DNA of 64,000 bases from Iamia sp035765045 (GCA_035765045.1 DASTYI010000099.1:1-64000), one strand, 5' to 3'. Counted from the stretch's first letter, positions 16,087-24,171 are shown. The notes: generated by a model not told the origin, from the letters alone. A program made the numbers and translations.

Positions 16087-18066
16087 GTGGACCGGGCCCG
16101 CCTCCTCGCCGGGCTCGACGCCGACCAGCGCCGGGCCGTCACCGACCCGGCCCAGCCCCTCTGCATCCTGGCCGGCGCCGGCTCGGGCAAGACCCGGGTC
16201 CTCACCCGGCGCATCGCCCACCGCGTCGAGGAGGGCAGCGCCGACCCCCGCCACGTCCTCGCCCTGACCTTCACCCGCAAGGCCGCCTACGAGATGGGCA
16301 CCCGCCTCGGCGCCCTCGTCGGCCGGGACCGGCCCCACGTCGGCACCTTCCACGCCCTGGCCTGGGCCCAGCTCCGCACCTGGTACCGGGACCGGGGTCG
16401 GGCCCAGCCGGCGCTGCTGGAGAGCAAGGGCCGCGTGATCGGCGCCCTGCCCGAGCGGGGCCGGGTGCCGGTGATCGAGGTGGCCACCGAGATCGAGTGG
16501 GCCCGGGCCCGCGACATCTCCCCCACCGCCTACGCCACCCATGCCCACCGCGAGGACCGCCGACCGTCGACCTCGCTCGACCACATCGCCGCCCTCTACG
16601 CCGCCTTCGAGGAGGAGAAGCGGCGGCGGGGCGTGATCGACTTCGACGACATCCTGGCCCGCTGCGCCGGGCTGCTCGCCGACGACCCCGCCTTCGCGGC
16701 GGCGCAGCGCTGGCGCTTCCGCCACCTGTTCGTCGAAGAGTTCCAGGACGTCAACCCGCTCCAGCACCGGCTGCTCCGGGGCTGGCTCGGCGACCGCACC
16801 GACCTGTGCGTGGTGGGCGACCCCAACCAGGCGATCTACCGGTGGAACGGCGCCGACGCCGGCTACCTCCGGAACTTCACGCAGCACCACCCGGGGGCGA
16901 CGGTGGTCGAGCTGCGCAGCAGCTACCGGTCGACGCCGCAGGTGATCCACGTGGCCAAGGCCGCCCTCGGCACCAGCGGCGAGAGCCGGCTCGTCGCCCG
17001 TCGCCCGGCCGGCGACGTCCCCGTCATCACCGCCTACGCCACCGACGAGGACGAGGCCCGCGGCGTCGCCCGGGCGGCCCGGCTCCTCCACCCGCCCGGG
17101 GCCCGTTGGGACCGCCAGGCCGTGCTGGTGCGGACCAACGGCCAGATGCGGCTCTTCGAGCAGGCGCTCACCCGGGCCCGCATCCCGTTCCGGCTCCGGG
17201 GCGACGACCCGCTCCTCCAGCGGGCCGACGTGCGGGCCGCCCTGCGCCAGGTGGCGACCGACCCGAGCCGCCCGCTGCGCATCGCCATCGGCGACCTCGC
17301 CGCCCTGGCCGCCGAGGCCGCCGACCTCCCCGGCGACGACTCGGGCGCCGCCCTCGACGCCCTGGTGCGCATGGCCCGCGAGCTCGACGCCATGGAGCCG
17401 ACGGCGTCGATCGGCGACCTGCGGGGCTGGCTGACCACCGCCCTCGGGGGGGACGGGCCCGGCCTCGGCGGCGACGCCGTCGACGTCGTCACCTTCCACG
17501 CCGCCAAGGGACTGGAGTGGCCCGTCGTCCACCTGGCCGGGCTGGAGGACGGGCTCGTCCCCGTCTCCCACGCCCGCACGCCGGAGGCCGAGGCCGAGGA
17601 GCGCCGGCTCCTCCACGTCGCCGTCACCCGGGCCGAGGACGTGCTGCGGATGTCGTGGGCGGCCGAGCGGATGCTGGGCGACCGGGTCGTCGCCCGCCGG
17701 CCCTCGCCCTACCTCACGGCCGTGGCCGCGGCGGTGGCCGACCTGCGGGGCGCAGCGCGGCCGGTCGACCCCCGCATCGGGCTGGGGCGGGCCCGCGGGG
17801 CGCTCCACGAGGCCCGGTCGGGCGACGCCGACCGGGTGCTGCTCGAGGCGCTGCACCGCTGGCGGGCCGAGGTGGCCCGGAAGGCGGGGACGGCGCCGGC
17901 GGTGGTGGCCAGCGACCGGGTGCTGAGCGACGTCGCCCACCACCGGCCCACCGACCGCGGCGCGCTCGCCGCCATCCTCGGCGTCGGGCCCGCCGTCCTC
18001 GACGCCCACGGCGACGACCTCCTCGCCATCGTCTCCGCCCACGTGGCTCCCGCCGGGGCGCCATGA
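16087..18066 (+). CDS. UvrD2-like superfamily 1 DNA helicase with C-terminal HRDC domain
   Basis: This 659-residue SF1A helicase has Walker A AGAGSGKT (residues 29-36), motif Ia LTFTRKAAYEM, motif III VVGDPNQAIYRWNGADA, motif IV RSSYRSTPQV, motif V VVTFHAAKGLEWPVV, motif VI LLHVAVTRAED, and a terminal HRDC domain (about 585-655). This layout matches actinobacterial UvrD2, but the Cys motif linking domain and HRDC in mycobacterial UvrD2 is absent. The Walker B box reads EEFQD (Glu217-Glu218) instead of DEFQD. The start is GTG at 16087, 1 nt after the preceding stop. It is likely a 3'-5' translocase in DNA repair. Confidence 0.92.
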   Translation: MDRARLLAGLDADQRRAVTDPAQPLCILAGAGSGKTRVLTRRIAHRVEEGSADPRHVLALTFTRKAAYEMGTRLGALVGRDRPHVGTFHALAWAQLRTWYRDRGRAQPALLESKGRVIGALPERGRVPVIEVATEIEWARARDISPTAYATHAHREDRRPSTSLDHIAALYAAFEEEKRRRGVIDFDDILARCAGLLADDPAFAAAQRWRFRHLFVEEFQDVNPLQHRLLRGWLGDRTDLCVVGDPNQAIYRWNGADAGYLRNFTQHHPGATVVELRSSYRSTPQVIHVAKAALGTSGESRLVARRPAGDVPVITAYATDEDEARGVARAARLLHPPGARWDRQAVLVRTNGQMRLFEQALTRARIPFRLRGDDPLLQRADVRAALRQVATDPSRPLRIAIGDLAALAAEAADLPGDDSGAALDALVRMARELDAMEPTASIGDLRGWLTTALGGDGPGLGGDAVDVVTFHAAKGLEWPVVHLAGLEDGLVPVSHARTPEAEAEERRLLHVAVTRAEDVLRMSWAAERMLGDRVVARRPSPYLTAVAAAVADLRGAARPVDPRIGLGRARGALHEARSGDADRVLLEALHRWRAEVARKAGTAPAVVASDRVLSDVAHHRPTDRGALAAILGVGPAVLDAHGDDLLAIVSAHVAPAGAP

Positions 18067-18073
18067 TCTGGCC

Positions 18074-18562
18074 GTGCGCTTCGAGCTGACCCAGACCATC
18101 GCCGCCCCGGTCGACGAGGTGGCGCGGGCCTACGCCAGCGCCGAGCTGTACGCCCACCTCGGGGGCACCGACAAGCTGGGCCCGCCCGACGTGCTCGATC
18201 GCACCGAGGCCGGGGGGACCGTGACGCTGCGGATCCGCTACCGCTTCGTCGCCGACCTCAGCCCGGCGGTGACCGCGGTCGTCGACCCCGACAAGCTCAC
18301 GTGGGTCGAGGAGTCGGTCCACGACCTGGCCGCCCGGACGGTGCGGGTGACCCTCCACCCCGACCACTACGCCGACCGGCTGCGCTGCTCGGGCACCTAC
18401 CGCGCCACCGACCGGGGCGGGGTGACCGAACGCCGCATCGACGGCGACCTCAAGGTCAAGGTGCTGCTCGTCGCCGGCCAGGTCGAGCGGGCGCTCGTCT
18501 CCGGGCTCAAGGAGCACCTCGCCGCCGAGGCCCCCCAGGTCGAGGCCTACCTCCAGCGTTAG
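18074..18562 (+). CDS. DUF2505 / START-like (SRPBCC) protein
   Basis: A 162-residue single-domain protein with the pattern of actinobacterial DUF2505, a helix-grip lipid/ligand-binding fold: an N-terminal FELTQTIAAPVDEVARAYAS segment, alternating strands, and a long C-terminal helix (VERALVSGLKEHLAAEAPQVEAYL). It begins with GTG 8 nt after the helicase stop and may be in the same transcript. Ligand unknown. Confidence 0.85.
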   Translation: MRFELTQTIAAPVDEVARAYASAELYAHLGGTDKLGPPDVLDRTEAGGTVTLRIRYRFVADLSPAVTAVVDPDKLTWVEESVHDLAARTVRVTLHPDHYADRLRCSGTYRATDRGGVTERRIDGDLKVKVLLVAGQVERALVSGLKEHLAAEAPQVEAYLQR

Positions 18563-18617
18563 TCGCCCGTCGGGGCGCCTCGGCGTCCCGGGCGTGCCGG
18601 CCTCCCGGGCGTTTCCC

Positions 18618-18654
18618 GGCGCCCCCGGCGCCCCCGGCGCCCCCGGCGCCCCGG
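18618..18654. repeat. 9-bp tandem repeat GGCGCCCCC
   Basis: About four head-to-tail GGCGCCCCC units, followed by degenerate copies to about 18780. This looks like a simple-sequence slippage tract. The collagen-like GAP reading it gives on the plus strand is not treated as a gene. Confidence 0.75.
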
Positions 18655-18783
18655 GCGTCCCGCGCCGTCCCCGGCCTCCCGGCGTCCACGGCGCCCCTCG
18701 GTGTCCCCGCGGCGCCCCGGCGTCCCCGGCGTCCCCGGCGTCCGGGCCTCCGGGCCTCCCGATGTCCCTCGGCGCCCGCGGGC

Positions 18784-18996
18784 GGCTTCCTGTGCCCCCG
18801 GCGCCCCGGCGTCCCCGGCCCCCTCGGGCGTCCCCGGCCGGCTTCCTGTGCCCCCTCGTCGCGCAACCGCACCCTCTCCCCCACAAGAACCCCAGCCCGC
18901 GACCTCTGCCCCACAAGAACACCTTCTCGTCGCCCCTGGTCGCGGAAACGCGACCGAGGGGACACAGGAACGCCTTCTTGTGGGCTGGCGGTCGCG
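18784..18996. repeat. Dispersed palindromic repeat, family C, copy 1
   Basis: Contains two copies of CGGCTTCCTGTGCCCCC (near 18784 and 18840), then outer arms CCCACAAGAA (18910-18919) and TTCTTGTGGG (18975-18984) around a hairpin GGTCGCG-GAAA-CGCGACC (18938-18955). It ends with a GGGCTGGCGGTCGCG block. The blocks TTCCTGTG, CACAAGAA, GTCGCG/CGCGAC and CCAGCCC recur in the same combination at 61.57-61.68 kb. Confidence 0.8.
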
Positions 18997-19064
18997 GCGG
19001 CCGGGGCGAGGCCGGCGGGGGGGGGGCGGCCGGACGGGGGGGGGGAGGAGGTTCGGCCGGGGGG

Positions 19065-19799
19065 TCAGGGGTCGTCGGTGGGTGCGCCGGGGGAGCCGTC
19101 GGCGACGCGGCGGTTGAAGCCCTCGGCGAGGGCCCGGAAGCGCTCGGCGTCCATCGAGACGAAGAGGCCCTCGGCCTCGGCGGTGACGACGCCGTCGGCG
19201 ACGATCCGACCGGTGGTGAAGACCTTGCGGCCCTCCCGGCGGTCGAAGCGGCCCTCGATCTCCAGCGGCGTGTGGAGCGGCGTCGGCCGGCGGTAGTTGA
19301 CGATCAGCCGGGCCGTCATCCCGGGGGCGCCCGAGTACGACTGGGCCGAGCCCAGCACCTCGTCGAAGGCGGCGGCGACGAAGCCACCGTGCACCGTGCC
19401 GGGCGGGCCCTCGTAGACGGCGCCGAAGGTGACCCGGCCGACGACCGAGTCCTCGCCGAAGTCGAGGTGGATCGGCGGGGCCAGCGGGTTGGCCAGGCCG
19501 ATCATCGGGCTGTGGTCGAAGAACGACGTGATCTCACCACCGGCCAGGGCGGCCTCGCCCATCCCCTCGTACATGCTGCGGGGACGGTCCTGGCGGAAGC
19601 GGGCGGCCAGCGCCTCCAGCTCCTCGGCCACGGCGACGAGGTCGTCGTGGTCGACCTGCGTGCCGACGAGGTCGGCGATCAGGTCCCGGTTGGCGGCGGC
19701 GATGCGGCGCAGCGCGGCCCGCCGGGGCGAGATGTCCACCTCGGACTGCGCCGCCACCCGGGGCGAGAAGGTGCGGGCGGCCAGGTCGTCGTCGCTCAT
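19065..19799 (-). CDS. PaaI-like hotdog-fold thioesterase
   Basis: A 244-residue protein. The C-terminal 130 residues form a hotdog domain with the PaaI-type segment GTVHGGFVAAAFDEVLG and a following ARLIVNYRRPTPLHTPLEIEG strand pair. The N-terminal 100 residues are helical and specific to actinobacterial members. It probably hydrolyses an acyl-CoA; substrate unknown. The ATG at 19799 overlaps the xthA stop (ATGA), so it is co-translated with xthA. No functional link to DNA repair is evident. Confidence 0.87.
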   Translation of the reverse strand: MSDDDLAARTFSPRVAAQSEVDISPRRAALRRIAAANRDLIADLVGTQVDHDDLVAVAEELEALAARFRQDRPRSMYEGMGEAALAGGEITSFFDHSPMIGLANPLAPPIHLDFGEDSVVGRVTFGAVYEGPPGTVHGGFVAAAFDEVLGSAQSYSGAPGMTARLIVNYRRPTPLHTPLEIEGRFDRREGRKVFTTGRIVADGVVTAEAEGLFVSMDAERFRALAEGFNRRVADGSPGAPTDDP

Positions 19800-20581
19800 C
19801 GTGGGAACCCTTCGACGTCGATGTACACGGGGGCGTGATCGCTGGGCTTGGTGCCCTTGCGGGCGTTGCGGTCCATCACCGCGGCGGTGACGGCGTCGGC
19901 CACCGGGGCGGTGCCGAGGAGGAGGTCGATGCGCATGCCCATGCCCTTGTGGAACGCACCGGCCCGGTAGTCCCAGTAGGTGTAGTTGCCCGGCTCGGGG
20001 TGCAGCCGCCGGAAGGTGTCGTACAGGCCCCAGCCCTGGAGGGCGCGCAGGGCCTCGCGCTCGGGCTCGCTGACGTGGGTCGAGCCGACGAACAGCGCCG
20101 GGTCCCACACGTCGTCGTCGGTCGGCGCGATGTTGAAGTCACCGGCGACGACGACGGCGTCGGCGGGCGTGTGCGCCGTCGCCACGTGGGCCCGCAGGCG
20201 GTCGAGCCAGGCGAGCTTGTAGCGGTAGTGGTCGTGGCCGAGCTCGCGCCCGTTGGGCACGTAGACGCTCGCCACCCGCACCCCGCCGCACGTGGCCCAC
20301 ACGATGCGGGCCTCGGGGTCCGAGGCGCGGCCGTCCTCGGTCCAGCCGGGCTGGGCGTCGTCGAGCCCGACCCGGCTCAGGATGGCGACGCCGTTCCAGC
20401 GACCCTCGCCGTGGTGCACCGCGTCGTAGCCCAGGGCCTGGAAGGCGAGCGCCGGGAAGGCGGCGTCGGCCAGCTTGGTCTCCTGGAGGCAGAGCACGTC
20501 CGGTGCGGCCTCGGCCAACCACGCCTCGACGCGCGGCAGGCGCGCCTTGAGCGAGTTGACGTTCCACGTGGCGATGCGCAC
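19796..20581 (-). CDS. xthA: Exodeoxyribonuclease III / AP endonuclease (xthA)
   Basis: A 261-residue EEP-superfamily nuclease that cuts at abasic sites and degrades 3' ends. Diagnostic motifs are present: IATWNVNSLKARL at the N-terminus, LQETK (metal-binding Glu), GDFNIAPTDDDVWDP (catalytic Asp/Asn) and SDHAPVYIDV near the C-terminus (Asp-His). Length matches the bacterial family. It is first in a two-gene unit with the thioesterase. Confidence 0.95.
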   Translation of the reverse strand: MRIATWNVNSLKARLPRVEAWLAEAAPDVLCLQETKLADAAFPALAFQALGYDAVHHGEGRWNGVAILSRVGLDDAQPGWTEDGRASDPEARIVWATCGGVRVASVYVPNGRELGHDHYRYKLAWLDRLRAHVATAHTPADAVVVAGDFNIAPTDDDVWDPALFVGSTHVSEPEREALRALQGWGLYDTFRRLHPEPGNYTYWDYRAGAFHKGMGMRIDLLLGTAPVADAVTAAVMDRNARKGTKPSDHAPVYIDVEGFPR

Positions 20582-20626
20582 CCGGCGACCCTAGGGGGTC
20601 GGCGGCCGGGGACCGCCCGCCGCGGG

Positions 20627-20657
20627 TCGAGGGGGCCGGTCGACCCGACCCCCTCGA
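20627..20657. terminator. Hairpin after the NYN/basic-tail gene
   Basis: TCGAGGGGG (20627-20635) pairs perfectly with CCCCCTCGA (20649-20657) across a 13-nt loop. It lies 20 nt past the stop of the leftward gene that ends at 20678, so it fits its terminator. No U tract is visible. Confidence 0.5.
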
Positions 20658-20677
20658 GCACCCTCGTCCGCGTCGGG

Positions 20678-21019
20678 TCAGGCCCTCTTGGCCGGGGCCT
20701 TCTTGGCGACGGCCTTCTTGGCCGGAGCCTTCTTCGCTGCGGCCTTCTTCGCCGGAGCCTTCTTGGCCGCGGCCTTCTTCGCCGGAGCCTTCTTGGCGGC
20801 AGCCTTCTTGGCCGGTGCGGCCTTCTTGGCGGGCGCCTTCTTCGCTGCGGCCTTCTTCGCCGGAGCCTTCTTGGCGGCAGCCTTCTTCGCCGGAGCCTTC
20901 TTGGCCGCGGCCTTCTTGGCGGGCGCCTTCTTCGCTGCGGCCTTCTTCGCCGGAGCCTTCTTGGCCGCGGCCTTCTTCGCCGGAGCCTTCTTGGCCGCGG
21001 CCTTCTTGGCGGGTGCCAT
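20678..21019 (-). CDS. Possible separately translated histone H1-like basic protein (nested, in frame)
   Basis: An in-frame ATG at 21019 (MAPAKKAAAKKA) has a perfect AGGAGGG (21027-21033) 7 nt upstream, a spacing and strength matched by few starts in this window. Initiation here would give a 113-residue protein of almost pure Lys/Ala/Pro repeats, like the stand-alone H1-like nucleoid proteins of other bacteria. It is nested in the larger gene. Whether both forms exist is inferred from the ribosome site only. Confidence 0.45.
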   Translation of the reverse strand: MAPAKKAAAKKAPAKKAAAKKAPAKKAAAKKAPAKKAAAKKAPAKKAAAKKAPAKKAAAKKAPAKKAAPAKKAAAKKAPAKKAAAKKAPAKKAAAKKAPAKKAVAKKAPAKRA

Positions 21020-22039
21020 GTCGGTTCCCTCCTGGGAGGTGTCTGGTTCGCGGACGGGGCTACCCGTCACCTGGAGACCTGGCACGGCCAGGTCGATGCT
21101 CCGCCGTGGCGAGTCGAACGACTCGACGACGAAGGTCCGTGTCTCCCCGACGGTGAGCACCTCGCGGGCGCTGCGGGGGGGAGGGTCGGCCATGGCGCGC
21201 AGCGGCACGTAGCACTGCGCCCCATCGACCACGACATAGGCACCGTGGGAGGAGAACCGGTCGACGACGGCGTCGACCTCGCTGCCCACGGGGTGGCTGC
21301 TCACGAACGCCAGGAAGGCCTGGGGCTCGTTGACCGCCTCGGGCGCCTTGGTGCCGGAGCGCTTGCGCGAGCGCTTGGCCTTCGTCGGCGCCGCCTCGTC
21401 CGCACCCGCCTGCTGCTGGCCCGCCTCGTCCTTGGGCACGACCGGACCGGGGGGCGACCCACCCTTGGCCCGGCGCGCCTTCACCTCGGCCTCGACGGCC
21501 TTGGCCACCTTCTCCTTGTCCGCCTTCGAGACCTTGGCCTTGGCCTTGTCCTTGTCCTTGCCCTTGGCGCTGCGGGCGTCGCGCTGCGAGCGACGGCTGA
21601 CCGACCCCCGCACCGGTGTCCGGGCGACGAAGACCCAGCCGACGCCGTCGACGGGCTTGCCGCCGATGAGGCGGCCCTCGTCGAACATCCACGGGTACTC
21701 GCCGTGGAGCTCTTGGAAGGAGTCGTTGGAGAAGATCGTGGCGTCGGCCTTCTGCGCCACCGCGGCGATGAAGGCGTCGCCGCGGCCGATGGCACCGGCC
21801 GGTGGGGCGACGACCTCGCCGGCGAGCACCGCCGACTCGTAGGCGTCGCGCTCCGACGCCTCGATGCGGTGCTGGAACGTGGCGTCGACGATGACGGTGA
21901 TCTTCGTCCCCGGGAACTCCTCGAGGAAGGCCCGCACCGCCTCGTCGAGCTGGGCGAGGCTGGGGAGGGTCCTTCCCTCGGTGGCGATGTTGGACCCGTC
22001 GACGATGACGTGGTCACGAATGGCGCGGGACGTGGACAT
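20678..22039 (-). CDS. NYN-type RNase domain + S1-like domain + histone H1-like Lys/Ala tail
   Basis: A 453-residue three-part protein. Residues 1-150 form an NYN/PIN-like (Zc3h12a-type) nuclease: VIVDGSNIATEG with the first catalytic Asp, IVDATFQH and GRGDAFI. Then comes a Lys-rich linker (about 155-235), then about 90 residues with strand pattern GSEVDAVVDRFSSHGAYVVV resembling an S1/OB fold. The last about 113 residues are near-perfect AKKAPAKKA repeats. The likely role is RNA processing or nucleoid/RNA binding. A strong Shine-Dalgarno before an internal Met at 21019 suggests the tail may also be made alone. The start is ATG at 22039. Confidence 0.82.
   Translation of the reverse strand: MSTSRAIRDHVIVDGSNIATEGRTLPSLAQLDEAVRAFLEEFPGTKITVIVDATFQHRIEASERDAYESAVLAGEVVAPPAGAIGRGDAFIAAVAQKADATIFSNDSFQELHGEYPWMFDEGRLIGGKPVDGVGWVFVARTPVRGSVSRRSQRDARSAKGKDKDKAKAKVSKADKEKVAKAVEAEVKARRAKGGSPPGPVVPKDEAGQQQAGADEAAPTKAKRSRKRSGTKAPEAVNEPQAFLAFVSSHPVGSEVDAVVDRFSSHGAYVVVDGAQCYVPLRAMADPPPRSAREVLTVGETRTFVVESFDSPRRSIDLAVPGLQVTGSPVREPDTSQEGTDMAPAKKAAAKKAPAKKAAAKKAPAKKAAAKKAPAKKAAAKKAPAKKAAAKKAPAKKAAAKKAPAKKAAPAKKAAAKKAPAKKAAAKKAPAKKAAAKKAPAKKAVAKKAPAKRA
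20690..21013. repeat. Tandem repeats encoding AKKAPAKKA units
   Basis: About a dozen 15-bp to 30-bp units of the form GCCTTCTTCGCCGGAGCC (plus-strand view) alternate with near-identical GCGGCCTTCTTGGC blocks. The DNA identity between units suggests expansion by slippage or recombination, so the tail length is likely variable between strains. Confidence 0.85.
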
Positions 22040-22147
22040 GACGTGTGAGAGTCAACTACGTCCGTCAAGGGCGAGCGCGGATGGAGGGCTCTCGCGCCCA
22101 TGCGTCGCCTGCCGTTGCGCGTCGTCGAGTCGATAGGTTGCGGCGCC

Positions 22148-23500
22148 ATGGCTGCGATCACCGACGACGACCCGACCGCCGAGGTCACCGATCTCCTGCA
22201 GCACCTCATCCGCAACGCGTGCGTGAACGACGGCCACGAGGCATCAGGGCACGAGGCCCGCTCGGTCGACGTGCTCCGCGCCGTGCTCGAACCGAGCGGC
22301 CTCGACGTCGAGGTCTACGAGCCTCGGCCCGGACGGCAGAGCATCGTCGTCCGCATCGAGGGCACCGACCCGACCGCGCCCACGCTGACGCTGCTCGGCC
22401 ACCTCGACGTCGTCCCCGCCAACGAGGACGCCTGGTCCCGCGACCCCTTCGGCGGCGAGCTGGTCGACGGCGAGGTCTGGGGCCGGGGCGCGGTCGACAT
22501 GCTCAACCTCACGGCGTCGATGGCGGTGGCGACCCGCCGGCTCGCCGCTCGCGGCTGGAAGCCCAAGGGGACGCTGGTGTTCGCCGGTGTCGCCGACGAG
22601 GAGTCGTCGGGCATCTGGGGCGCCAAGCACCTCGCCGACCACGAGCTCGACGCCGTCCGCGCCGACTACGTGCTGACCGAGTCGGGGGGCACGCCGATGC
22701 GCAGCCCGGGCGGCACCAAGCTCCCGGTGATGGTCGGCGAGAAGGGCTGCTACTGGTGCCGCATCACCGTCACCGGCACCGCCGGCCACGGCTCGCAGCC
22801 GTACCGCACCGACAACGCGCTGGTGAAGGCGGCCGAGGTCGTGCGCCGCATCGCCGCCTACCGGCCCGAGGCCCAGATCGGCGACGTGTGGCGGCGCTAC
22901 CTGGAGTCGATGGGGCTGCCCGAGGAGAAGACGGCGCCGCTGCTCGACCCCGATCGCATCGAGCAGCGGCTGGAGGAGCTGCCCGTCGGCGCCGCCCGCC
23001 TCTTCCACGCCTGCACCCACACGACCTTCAGCCCGAACATCGCCCACGGCGGGTCGAAGATCAACACGATCCCCGACACCGTCTCCCTGGAGGTCGACAT
23101 CCGCACGCTGCCCGGGCAGAGCGCGGCCGACATCGAGCGGATGGTGCACGAGGCGGTCGGCGACCTGCGCGACTCGGTGATCGTCGAGCCGGCGATCTTC
23201 GACCCCGCCTCGGAGTCGCCGATGGACACGCCGCTGTGGGACAGCCTGGCCCGGGTCGCCGGGCGCTTCTACGAGGGCGCCCAGACCGTGCCGATGCTGA
23301 TCGCCGGCGCCACCGACGCCCGCTTCTTCCGCCGGCTCGGCGCCACCGCCTACGGCTTCGGGCTCTTCAGCCCGGGCTTCCGCTACGAGGACTACGGGAA
23401 GATGTTCCACGGCGACGACGAACGGGTCGACGTCGAGTCGCTGCGGCTCTCGACCGAGATGTGGGAGGCCGTCGCCGTCGACCTCCTCGGGGGTGCGTGA
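22148..23500 (+). CDS. M20 family metallopeptidase (ArgE/DapE/CPG2-like)
   Basis: A 450-residue dizinc exopeptidase-fold enzyme. Ligands and catalysts are visible: LLGHLDVVP (His, catalytic Asp), GRGAVDM (bridging Asp), DEESSG (catalytic base Glu/ligand), and the late GATDARFF and FGLFSPGF region with a downstream His (MFHGDDE). The dimerisation insert begins near GEKGCYWCRITVTG. Substrate is not predictable. The ATG at 22148 has TAGGTT 8 nt upstream. The stop overlaps the HAD gene start (TGATG), so the two are coupled. Confidence 0.92.
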   Translation: MAAITDDDPTAEVTDLLQHLIRNACVNDGHEASGHEARSVDVLRAVLEPSGLDVEVYEPRPGRQSIVVRIEGTDPTAPTLTLLGHLDVVPANEDAWSRDPFGGELVDGEVWGRGAVDMLNLTASMAVATRRLAARGWKPKGTLVFAGVADEESSGIWGAKHLADHELDAVRADYVLTESGGTPMRSPGGTKLPVMVGEKGCYWCRITVTGTAGHGSQPYRTDNALVKAAEVVRRIAAYRPEAQIGDVWRRYLESMGLPEEKTAPLLDPDRIEQRLEELPVGAARLFHACTHTTFSPNIAHGGSKINTIPDTVSLEVDIRTLPGQSAADIERMVHEAVGDLRDSVIVEPAIFDPASESPMDTPLWDSLARVAGRFYEGAQTVPMLIAGATDARFFRRLGATAYGFGLFSPGFRYEDYGKMFHGDDERVDVESLRLSTEMWEAVAVDLLGGA

Positions 23501-24171
23501 TGGCCCTCTTCCGCCGCGGCTCCGCCTCGTCCTCGACGCCGATCACGGCCGCCCTCTTCGACTTCGGCGGCGTCATCCTGTCGAGCCCGTTCGAGGCCTT
23601 CGCCCGCTACGAGGCCGAGCGGGGGCTGCCGGCCGGCTTCCTCCGCCGGGTCAACGCCACCAACCCCGACACCAACGCCTGGGCCCAGCTCGAGCGCAAC
23701 CACGTCAGCCTCGAGGAGTTCTCCGCCCTGTTCGAGGCCGAGGCCCGGGCGCTCGGCGGCGAGGTGGACGGCATGGAGGTCCTCGGCTGCCTGCGGGGCG
23801 ACCTGCGCCCCGAGATGGTCGAGGCCGTGCGGCGCTGCGGCGAGCGGCTCAAGACCGGGCTGCTCACCAACAACGTCATCTCGATGCGGGCCGAGGAGAT
23901 GTCGGGCTCGTCGGACCCCCACGTCGCCGTGCTCGGCCTCTTCGACGTGATCGTCGAGTCGTCCCGCGTCGGCACCCGCAAGCCCGACCCGGCCTTCTAC
24001 GAGCACGCCTGCGAGCTGCTCGACATCGAGCCGGCGGAGGCCGTCTTCCTCGACGACCTCGGCGTCAACCTCAAGCCGGCCCGGGCCATGGGCATGCGCA
24101 CCATCAAGGTCGACGACCCCGCCGTCGCCATCGCCGAGCTCGAGCGCAACGTCGGCTTCCCCCTCGGGTAA
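23500..24171 (+). CDS. HAD-superfamily hydrolase
   Basis: A 223-residue HAD-IA enzyme: motif I LFDFGGVI (Asp nucleophile; position +2 is Gly, not Asp), a helical cap, motif II LLTNN, motif III Lys in GTRKPDPAFY, and motif IV FLDDLGVNLKPA. The DFGGVI form is typical of the ACAD10/epoxide-hydrolase N-domain-like branch. Substrate unknown. Its ATG overlaps the preceding stop by 1 nt. It ends 12 nt before the first family A palindrome. Confidence 0.9.
   Translation: MALFRRGSASSSTPITAALFDFGGVILSSPFEAFARYEAERGLPAGFLRRVNATNPDTNAWAQLERNHVSLEEFSALFEAEARALGGEVDGMEVLGCLRGDLRPEMVEAVRRCGERLKTGLLTNNVISMRAEEMSGSSDPHVAVLGLFDVIVESSRVGTRKPDPAFYEHACELLDIEPAEAVFLDDLGVNLKPARAMGMRTIKVDDPAVAIAELERNVGFPLG

Larger units (their letters stand above)
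18563..19064. other. 502-bp gene-free, repeat-rich intergenic region
   Basis: No convincing gene lies here. The left part (about 18590-18780) is a GC-only simple sequence with a 9-bp tandem GGCGCCCCC (about 18618-18654) and looser GGCGTCCCC copies. The right part (18784-18996) holds nested palindromes of a dispersed repeat family that recurs at 61.57-61.68 kb. It separates a rightward gene from the leftward thioesterase operon, so it also occupies the terminator position for both. Confidence 0.8.

Noticed and set aside
18594..19838. Collagen-like GAPGAPGAP open frame on the plus strand
   Set aside because: It arises from the GGCGCCCCC microsatellite and then runs antisense through the thioesterase gene. 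No Shine-Dalgarno or promoter is seen.
20690..21013. Regularly spaced repeats that at first look like a CRISPR array
   Set aside because: The repeats are in-frame codons for AKKAPAKKA with no unique spacers. There are no cas genes nearby.
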